This document shows, piece by piece, positions 16,453-20,858 of a DNA stretch of 20,858 nt. The stretch lies in assembly GCA_900767495.1 (NCBI GenBank), contig CAAFZH010000023.1, positions 1 to 20,858 on the forward strand, given 5' to 3'. Each line of letters starts with the position of its first letter. Positions within the stretch are counted from its first letter, which is position 1. The DNA is from Clostridia bacterium (GTDB lineage: Bacteria; Bacillota; Clostridia; Christensenellales; Borkfalkiaceae). The notes beneath the pieces were generated by a model. The model was not told where the DNA came from. It was given only the letters and a program-made list of their open reading frames with translations, and did no database searches. The translations under genes and the position numbers were made by a program.

Positions 16453-16492
16453 TTGCATTCACGCTTAAAAGGTGGTATATTTTAATCGGAGG
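16453..16492 (+). promoter_or_regulatory. Promoter and ribosome-binding site of the nitroreductase gene
   Basis: TTGCAT (16453-16458) and TATATT (16476-16481) are separated by 17 bp. The Shine-Dalgarno GGAGG at 16488-16492 begins about where transcription should start, giving a very short leader of about 14 nt before the ATG at 16502. Confidence 0.6.
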
Positions 16493-16501
16493 CAAGAATA
16501 T

Positions 16502-17014
16502 ATGAATTTTACCGAAATTTGTAACGAAAGATACTCTGTAAGAAGTTTTTCCGCCGAAAAAGTGGAAGAAAGCAAAGTAAACGCTATGCTTAACCTCGCG
16601 AGGCTTGCGCCGACCGCTATGAACGGGCAGCCTTACGAAATTTTCGTTGCGCAAAGCGACGAGGCGATTGAAAAATTAAAAGAGGCGAGCAACTGTCTTT
16701 TCGGTTCGACTACGGTTTTTATAATCTGTAAGGATCAAAATAAAACGTGGAACAATCGCGTAAGCGGAGAAGAAGAGGTGTTGCAGGATATAGGCATTAT
16801 AACTACTACGCTTATGTATGCGGCGGTAGAGCAGGGGCTTGGCGCGACTTACGTATGCGCTTTCGATCCCCAAAAAATAAAAAAGGCTTTCGGACTTCCC
16901 GAAAACCTTATACCCGAAAGTTTGTTGCCCGTAGGCTACGCCGCTAAGGACGCGACCCCGTCGCCGCGCCACGGTTTGCGCAGAGAAATAAACGAGTTCG
17001 TTCATAAAATTTAA
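16502..17014 (+). CDS. Nitroreductase family protein
   Basis: A 170-residue FMN-dependent nitroreductase-fold protein. The family hallmarks are the N-terminal phosphate-binding RYSVRSF (10-16) and the APTAMNGQP flavin-binding segment (36-44), followed by a central DIGIITTTLMYAAVEQGLGATYV helix region and a C-terminal PVGYA element. The length is that of small subtypes (about 170-190). Members reduce nitro compounds, quinones or flavins with NAD(P)H, usually as homodimers, and the substrate is not deducible here. The ATG at 16502 was chosen over an upstream in-frame GTG at 16472 because it has GGAGG 9 nt before it, and the GTG lies upstream of the predicted transcription start. It is convergent with tetR, and the two stop codons share TTAA at 17011-17014. 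Confidence 0.9.
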   Translation: MNFTEICNERYSVRSFSAEKVEESKVNAMLNLARLAPTAMNGQPYEIFVAQSDEAIEKLKEASNCLFGSTTVFIICKDQNKTWNNRVSGEEEVLQDIGIITTTLMYAAVEQGLGATYVCAFDPQKIKKAFGLPENLIPESLLPVGYAAKDATPSPRHGLRREINEFVHKI

Positions 17015-17613
17015 ATTTCAAACAGATTTATGATGGTATTGCAAACTATTTCGTGCATGGCGGAATAATCTATATAGTCGTGATTATCGAAAACGTACTC
17101 GTGCGAAAAAGACTGAACGAGGTTCATCGCGAGGTGAACGCGTTCGGTGAGATTTGCGGGACAAACGCCGACTTCTTTTAATCTTGCGCATATTTTTTCG
17201 GAAACGTGGTTTTCTAATTGTATAAACGCGGAATTGACCGTTTCGTCCGTGGGCGCAAGCGAGTGCAGCGTTCCGTGCAGCCTGGCGTTTTCGACGTGTG
17301 TTTTTATAACTTTATCCAAAATTTCAGGGACGACCTTTTTAAGGTCGTCTTTCGATTTTAAATCTTTCATTGCGACCATGAGCGGAGCGGAAACCCTTTC
17401 AATATATATTTTAAGAACGCAAATAAGAATGTCGCGTTTATCTTCGAAATACCCGTAAACTATCCCGGTAGAAACGCCTGCGCGCTTTGCTATTTCCTGC
17501 GTGTTTGTGCCGTAGTAGCCCGTTTCCGAAAAAAGTTCGTAACCTGCCTCTATAATTTTATTCTTTTTTTCTATGGAGCGTTCCTGTTGCGGCTCCCTCA
17601 CTTGATTTTTCAT
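17011..17613 (-). CDS. TetR/AcrR family transcriptional regulator
   Basis: A 200-residue TetR-family regulator. The DNA-binding domain is N-terminal, with the pattern KIIEAGYELFSETGYYGTNT followed by the helix-turn-helix QEIAKRAGVSTGIVYGYFEDKRDIL (about 39-63). The C-terminal part (about 75-200) is an all-helical ligand-binding and dimerisation domain of unrecognised ligand; it contains His and Cys residues but no obvious metal site. The gene is divergent from the feo operon, and two matching inverted repeats lie around the feo promoter, so it is the best local candidate to control feo. The start ATG has no real Shine-Dalgarno and lies 6 nt after an extended -10, as for rsuA. Its 3' end overlaps the nitroreductase stop by 4 bp. 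The target and ligand are inference. Confidence 0.92.
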   Translation of the reverse strand: MKNQVREPQQERSIEKKNKIIEAGYELFSETGYYGTNTQEIAKRAGVSTGIVYGYFEDKRDILICVLKIYIERVSAPLMVAMKDLKSKDDLKKVVPEILDKVIKTHVENARLHGTLHSLAPTDETVNSAFIQLENHVSEKICARLKEVGVCPANLTERVHLAMNLVQSFSHEYVFDNHDYIDYSAMHEIVCNTIINLFEI

Positions 17614-17619
17614 ATCCCG

Positions 17620-17648
17620 ATTGTAACATAAGTTAAAAAAAAAATCAA
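17620..17648 (-). promoter_or_regulatory. tetR promoter, extended -10, likely leaderless
   Basis: On the minus strand TTGATT (17648-17643) and TACAAT (17625-17620) are 17 bp apart, with TGT before the -10. Six nt (CGGGAT) separate the -10 from the ATG, so the predicted transcript starts at the start codon. A run of ten A residues (plus strand 17635-17644) lies within the spacer and -35 region. Confidence 0.58.
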
Positions 17649-17662
17649 TAAAAATTTTTGCG

Positions 17663-17684
17663 AATATGAAAAAACATTCATATT
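17663..17684. promoter_or_regulatory. Candidate operator O1 upstream of the feo promoter
   Basis: A perfect 8-bp inverted repeat with a 6-bp spacer, AATATGAA-N6-TTCATATT. It ends 4 bp before the feo -35 element and lies 15 bp upstream of the tetR -35 element. The layout fits a dimeric repressor such as the neighbouring TetR protein. Confidence 0.6.
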
Positions 17685-17688
17685 TTAC

Positions 17689-17717
17689 TTGACAATGTGA
17701 TTTCAGAGTGCTATTAT
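17689..17717 (+). promoter_or_regulatory. Strong SigA-type promoter of the feo operon
   Basis: A consensus TTGACA (17689-17694) is followed after exactly 17 bp by TATTAT (17712-17717). Transcription should begin near 17724, at the left edge of operator O2. This is the best promoter in the window. Confidence 0.8.
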
Positions 17718-17724
17718 AAATGCG

Positions 17725-17746
17725 AAAGTGAAATAAGTTTCATATT
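17725..17746. promoter_or_regulatory. Candidate operator O2 at the feo transcription start
   Basis: AAAGTGAA-N6-TTCATATT has the same 8-6-8 geometry as O1, an identical right arm (11 nt, TTCATATTTTA, including flank) and 6 of 8 left-arm matches. Its centre is 62 bp from that of O1, close to six helical turns, so both sites face the same side. Occupancy would block transcription initiation. Confidence 0.55.
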
Positions 17747-17766
17747 TTAACGGAGGATAATCGCAA

Positions 17767-17979
17767 ATGCCTATCGTAATTGCGCCGCTCAACACCGAAT
17801 TAAGGATTGTAAGAATAGCGGCGGACGAAAAATTAAAAAAGCACCTAGAAAGTCTTGGTATCACCGTAAACGGCAATATCTCGGTAGTGAGTTCCGCCGG
17901 CGGCTCGGTGGTATGCAAAATTAAGGACGGGCGAGTCGCTTTGGACGGCGAGTTGTCGTCGAAAATTTTCGTTGCTTAA
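17767..17979 (+). CDS. feoA: FeoA domain protein (first copy)
   Basis: A 70-residue SH3-like FeoA protein, a small cytosolic partner of FeoB in ferrous iron uptake. The pattern is that of the family: an N-terminal strand (LRIVRIAADEKLKKHLESLGIT), the Gly-containing turn VNGNISVV, and a C-terminal strand pair ending in a FeoA-like VALDGELSSKIFV. It differs from the second copy in having a shorter linker and a less basic surface, suggesting the two play different roles, for example heterodimerisation. The start ATG has CGGAGGA (17751-17757) 9 nt upstream. It is the first gene after the strong feo promoter and O2, and 32 bp separate it from the second feoA. Confidence 0.9.
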   Translation: MPIVIAPLNTELRIVRIAADEKLKKHLESLGITVNGNISVVSSAGGSVVCKIKDGRVALDGELSSKIFVA

Positions 17980-18011
17980 TTAACTTGTTAAAATTTAAAG
18001 GAGATTCATAT

Positions 18012-18245
18012 ATGGTAAAAACTTTGGATCAATTCGTCGTCGGCGAAAGCGGAATAGTAAAGTCCGTAAGCGGCGAGGGAAAAATCAAAAGAAGACTTTT
18101 CGATATGGGTATTACCCCCGGGGCGGACGTTAAAATGCGTAAAAAAGCCCCTCTCGGCGATCCTATCGAAGTAACTCTCCGCGGTTACGAACTTACGCTT
18201 CGTAAATCGGAGGCTTTGTGCGTTGTTACGGAGGTAAACGGCTGA
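18012..18245 (+). CDS. feoA: FeoA domain protein (second copy)
   Basis: A 77-residue FeoA protein of the more canonical type: the FeoA pattern GESGIVKSVSGEGKIKRRLFDMGITPGADVKMRKKAPLGDPIEVTLRGYELTLRKSEA is nearly complete. FeoA binds the cytosolic side of FeoB and is thought to modulate its GTPase or transport activity. An in-frame TTG at 17985 would give a longer protein, but the ATG at 18012 is chosen because AAAGGAGA (17997-18004) lies 7 nt upstream of it and the family begins here. The stop overlaps the feoB start (TGATG), implying translational coupling. Confidence 0.94.
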   Translation: MVKTLDQFVVGESGIVKSVSGEGKIKRRLFDMGITPGADVKMRKKAPLGDPIEVTLRGYELTLRKSEALCVVTEVNG

Positions 18246-20635
18246 TGAAGAGATTTGCTTTGGCGGGTAACCCTAACTGCGGTAAAACCACGCTTTTCAA
18301 CAGTCTTACCGGTTCTACGGCTCACGTGGGTAACTGGCCCGGCGTAACGGTTGACAAAAGGGATGGCGTTTATAAAAAGTGCGCCGAGCCGATCGCGATA
18401 GTAGACCTTCCCGGTATATATTCGCTTTCACCTTACACTCCCGAAGAAGTTATCGCGAGAAATTACGTACTCGACGAAAAACCCGATTGCGTTATAAACA
18501 TAGTAGACGCAACCAACCTCGAGCGTAACTTGTACTTAACCACTCAATTGCTTGAAATCGACGTACCTATGGTAGTTGCGCTCAATATGATGGACGCGGT
18601 TGAGAAGAACGGCGATAAAATCGACGAAAAGGAACTCGAATACAGATTAGGCGTACCCGTAATCAAAATTTCGGCTTTGAAAGAAACCGGACTTAAAGAA
18701 CTTATGGAAAAAGCCTACAACGAAAGCAAAAAGACCCGTAAAGGTTCGTGCGTACTCGACAATACCCCCGTTGCTCATCTTATAGGCGACGTTAAAATCG
18801 CGCTCGAAGGTCAAAAAGTAAAAAATCCTTTGTTCCACGCGGTTAAACTCGTAGAAGAGGACAGTATCGAAGTCGAAATGCACAAGGATACTCTTCCTAT
18901 GGTAGAAGAGTTCAAAAAGACCTTTAACGACGACACTTTCGGTACGGACTTCGAGGCGATGATTGCGGACGGCAGATATAAATACATAGCCAAGAATTTC
19001 GCCCCCGTAGTTAAGCGCAAGGATAAAGAAAAATTCAGAACGACCTCTTCGGATAAAGCGGATAAAGTTTTGACGCACAGAGTTTGGGGCATACCCATTT
19101 TCCTCGTAATACTTTTCGGTATATTCCACCTGACTTTCTCCGAAAACCTCTTCTTCCTTAACGGTTTCGGCGAAGGCTGGATGCCTTCGCTCGAAGATCT
19201 TGGTATGGACACCGAAAAATTCGGCGTTCAATTGCTCGCTTGTTTCTACGACGGAACGGTATTCTCGCCCGGCGTAATGGTAAACAACCTGTGGAATAAT
19301 ATTATAGTAGAATATGCGTTCGGTTGGCTTGTAAATCTTATCGACGGCAGTTCTATGGCTCCTTGGGCAATCGGTCTTTTGAACGACGGTATAATCGAAG
19401 GTTTAAAAGCGGTCCTTTCGTTCCTTCCTCCCATACTCGTACTGTTCCTCTTCTTCTCTATTCTGGAAGATTCGGGTTATATGGCGCGTATAGCGTTCAT
19501 ACTCGACAGGGCGTTCAGAAAATTCGGTCTTTCGGGCAGGGCGTTTATGCCTATGATAATGGGTTTCGGCTGTTCCGTTCCCGCAATGATCAACACGAGA
19601 ACGCTTGCCGACGATAAAGAAAGAACGGCTACCGTTCGTGTAATTCCGTTCTTTTCGTGCGGAGCGAAATTGCCTATACTTACGGCTATCGCGGGCGCGA
19701 TAATGGGCGAAAGCGGCAACGCCGATTTCATTACTTACGGAATGTACCTTCTCGGCATAATCGTTGCTATCTGTTCCGTGCTTCTGATGCGTTCTACTAC
19801 GCTCAAAGGCGAAACGCCTCCGTTTATAATGGAATTGCCGTCTTACCATTTACCGCAATTCAAAAACCTGATGGCTCACCTTTGGGATAAATGCAAACAC
19901 TTTATAAAGAAAGCGTTTACTATAATCCTCGCGTCTACTATCGTAATCTGGGTACTCTCTTCGTTCAGTTGGAATTGGGAATTTCTTCTGGAAGAAGTTA
20001 CCGACGAAATGGTTGCCGCTTATCCCGCCCTTGAGGGACTTCAAGGCGAGGTTATCAACATTCGTATCAACGAATCAATCCTTGGTTCGCTCGGAATGTT
20101 CTTCCAGCCCTTGTTTACTCCGCTCGGGTTCGGCAGTCAACTTAACCGTAACGGTTGGGTGTTCGTCGTTGCCGCGGTTGCGGGTCTTATCGCAAAAGAA
20201 AACGTTATCGCAACGTTCGGTACGCTTGCGTCCTGCCTCGTCGTTTCGGCGGGTATGGATCTCGGCGGACCTGGTGCGGTTGCGAAAATTCTTGCCGACG
20301 TAGAAGATACCGGTGTGCTTGCCGCACAGGCAATGACCGTCGCTACGGGCATAAGCACCGCGGGCTTACTCTCCTTCATAGCGTTTAATATGACCACTAT
20401 CCCGTGTTTTGCAGCCGTAGGTACGGCAAAAGCCGAACTCGGCGACAAAAAGACCTTTAATTGGACGCTTCTTTTCTGGATAGTAACTTCCTACGTGGTA
20501 GGTTCTATGGTTTATACTATAGGCGAATTCCCGTGGACGATCGCTTTGTGGGCGGTAGCAATCGCGCTTACGGTTGTCGGCGTAATTTATTGGAATAAAT
20601 TAAAAAATAAAAACAAATCTAGAGTTTTAGGTTAA
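18245..20635 (+). CDS. feoB: Ferrous iron transporter FeoB
   Basis: A 796-residue FeoB, the main bacterial Fe2+ importer. It has an N-terminal cytosolic G domain with G1 GNPNCGKTT (8-16), the NWPGVTVDKRDG switch region (30-41), G3 DLPG (54-57), G4 NMMD (114-117) and G5 SALKE (143-147). A helical domain with guanine-dissociation-inhibitor-like character follows, then two Gate-type membrane halves. The conserved GFGCSVPAMINTRT lies at 440-453 with C443, and the second-half signature GLIAKENVIATFGTLAS sits near the end. Length is normal. The ATG at 18245 was chosen over an upstream GTG because GGAGG (18230-18234) and coupling to feoA support it. Most Phe codons are TTC, as in pnp, which suggests high expression. 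FeoB favours Fe2+, available in anoxic habitats. Confidence 0.97.
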   Translation: MKRFALAGNPNCGKTTLFNSLTGSTAHVGNWPGVTVDKRDGVYKKCAEPIAIVDLPGIYSLSPYTPEEVIARNYVLDEKPDCVINIVDATNLERNLYLTTQLLEIDVPMVVALNMMDAVEKNGDKIDEKELEYRLGVPVIKISALKETGLKELMEKAYNESKKTRKGSCVLDNTPVAHLIGDVKIALEGQKVKNPLFHAVKLVEEDSIEVEMHKDTLPMVEEFKKTFNDDTFGTDFEAMIADGRYKYIAKNFAPVVKRKDKEKFRTTSSDKADKVLTHRVWGIPIFLVILFGIFHLTFSENLFFLNGFGEGWMPSLEDLGMDTEKFGVQLLACFYDGTVFSPGVMVNNLWNNIIVEYAFGWLVNLIDGSSMAPWAIGLLNDGIIEGLKAVLSFLPPILVLFLFFSILEDSGYMARIAFILDRAFRKFGLSGRAFMPMIMGFGCSVPAMINTRTLADDKERTATVRVIPFFSCGAKLPILTAIAGAIMGESGNADFITYGMYLLGIIVAICSVLLMRSTTLKGETPPFIMELPSYHLPQFKNLMAHLWDKCKHFIKKAFTIILASTIVIWVLSSFSWNWEFLLEEVTDEMVAAYPALEGLQGEVINIRINESILGSLGMFFQPLFTPLGFGSQLNRNGWVFVVAAVAGLIAKENVIATFGTLASCLVVSAGMDLGGPGAVAKILADVEDTGVLAAQAMTVATGISTAGLLSFIAFNMTTIPCFAAVGTAKAELGDKKTFNWTLLFWIVTSYVVGSMVYTIGEFPWTIALWAVAIALTVVGVIYWNKLKNKNKSRVLG

Positions 20636-20654
20636 TTCCCGAAAGGAGTATAAT

Positions 20655-20831
20655 ATGGGAGCAATTATCGGCGAAATTATTCTTATCGCACTTTGCGCGG
20701 CGGTGGTAATAGGCGTAATCGTAACAGCGGTAATCCGTAAAAAGCAGGGCAAGAGTTCCTGCGGCGGCGATTGCGGTTGTTGCGGCGGTTGCTCCGCATG
20801 CAAAAACGTGCATAAAGAAGAAAAAAAGTAG
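20655..20831 (+). CDS. FeoB-associated Cys-rich membrane protein
   Basis: A 58-residue protein not predicted by length-filtered gene finding. It has one membrane helix (about 3-27) followed by a basic stretch (RKKQGK) and a cysteine cluster with C36, C40, C42, C43, C46 and C49 (another Cys, C14, lies in the helix). This matches the small FeoB-associated Cys-rich family that often ends Bacillota feo operons. The role is unproven; metal or iron-sulfur handling near FeoB, or a FeoC-like role, has been suggested, and the Cys spacing fits metal binding. The start ATG has AAAGGAG (20642-20648) 6 nt upstream, and the gene lies 19 bp after the feoB stop in the same transcript. Confidence 0.85.
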   Translation: MGAIIGEIILIALCAAVVIGVIVTAVIRKKQGKSSCGGDCGCCGGCSACKNVHKEEKK

Positions 20832-20840
20832 TTGGCGTTT

Positions 20841-20854
20841 ATACGACGTCGTAT
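20841..20854. repeat. 14-bp perfect palindrome at the window edge
   Basis: ATACGACGTCGTAT reads the same on both strands. It lies 9 bp after the last Cys-rich gene and is cut off by the window end, so its role (operator for a downstream gene or part of a terminator) cannot be decided. Confidence 0.35.
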
Positions 20855-20858
20855 TACA

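Noticed and set aside
16472..16501. GTG start for the nitroreductase 10 codons upstream
   Set aside because: It lies upstream of the predicted transcription start and has no Shine-Dalgarno, while the ATG at 16502 has GGAGG.
17609..17615. TTCATAT at the tetR start codon as an operator for autoregulation
   Set aside because: Only a half-site; no complementary arm at the right distance, and it is formed by the ATG and coding sequence.
17985..18011. TTG start for the second feoA
   Set aside because: The ATG at 18012 follows AAAGGAGA directly and matches the usual start of the family.
18005..18011. TTCATAT beside the second feoA start as a third operator half-site
   Set aside because: It lies between a ribosome-binding site and a start codon with no matching left arm, and short AT-rich copies are expected by chance.
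18218..18244. GTG start for feoB nine codons upstream
   Set aside because: It lies inside the second feoA gene; the ATG at 18245 has a ribosome-binding site and begins the family's conserved sequence.

Overview
The window looks like chromosomal DNA of an uncultured anaerobic member of the Bacillota (Clostridia-like). Signs of this are the split secD/secF genes, a recJ-rel-MBL-hemZ cluster with a HemZ-clade radical SAM protein, strong GGAGG ribosome-binding sites, a DUF378 (YuzA-like) protein, and a feoA-feoA-feoB operon ending in a small cysteine-rich FeoB-associated protein. Base composition is moderate, with a marked preference for NCG codons (gcg, tcg, acg) throughout. No tRNA, rRNA, insertion sequence, phage gene or CRISPR array was seen, and no stretch looks foreign. 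Lineage below class level is a guess.

Layout. 1-1909: the end of secD and all of secF, then a terminator. 1910-8312: a tightly packed plus-strand operon of recJ, rel (ppGpp synthetase/hydrolase), a small metallo-beta-lactamase-fold hydrolase and hemZ, with junctions from overlapping to 1 bp apart. 8319-10990: rpsO with its own promoter and a structured leader, a terminator, then pnp and another terminator. 11007-12797: a pyridoxal/pyridoxamine kinase and a diacylglycerol-kinase-family lipid kinase, ending in a long stem shared with the convergent mgtE (minus strand). 14254-14385: a divergent promoter region between mgtE and galM. 15400-16408: a bidirectional terminator, then DUF378 and an RsuA-type pseudouridine synthase on the minus strand. 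16409-17613: a divergently transcribed small nitroreductase, convergent with a TetR-family regulator. 17614-20831: the tetR/feo divergent region, then feoA, feoA, feoB and a 58-residue cysteine-rich membrane protein. A 14-bp perfect palindrome lies at the window edge.

Most genes are housekeeping: secretion, DNA repair, stringent response, RNA decay and ribosome maturation, and Mg2+ and Fe2+ uptake. The less ordinary material is regulatory. (1) The feo promoter is flanked by two matching inverted repeats 62 bp apart, next to a divergent TetR gene and without a visible Fur box. (2) rsuA and tetR each have an extended -10 element ending exactly 6 nt before the ATG, which predicts leaderless mRNAs. 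(3) The rpsO leader can form a long stem containing a G.U/C-G step and a possible pseudoknot, as expected for S15 autoregulation. (4) The terminator between secF and recJ contains a 4-codon ORF with its own Shine-Dalgarno, and recJ starts right after the T-run without one. None of these four has been tested; all are readings of the sequence.
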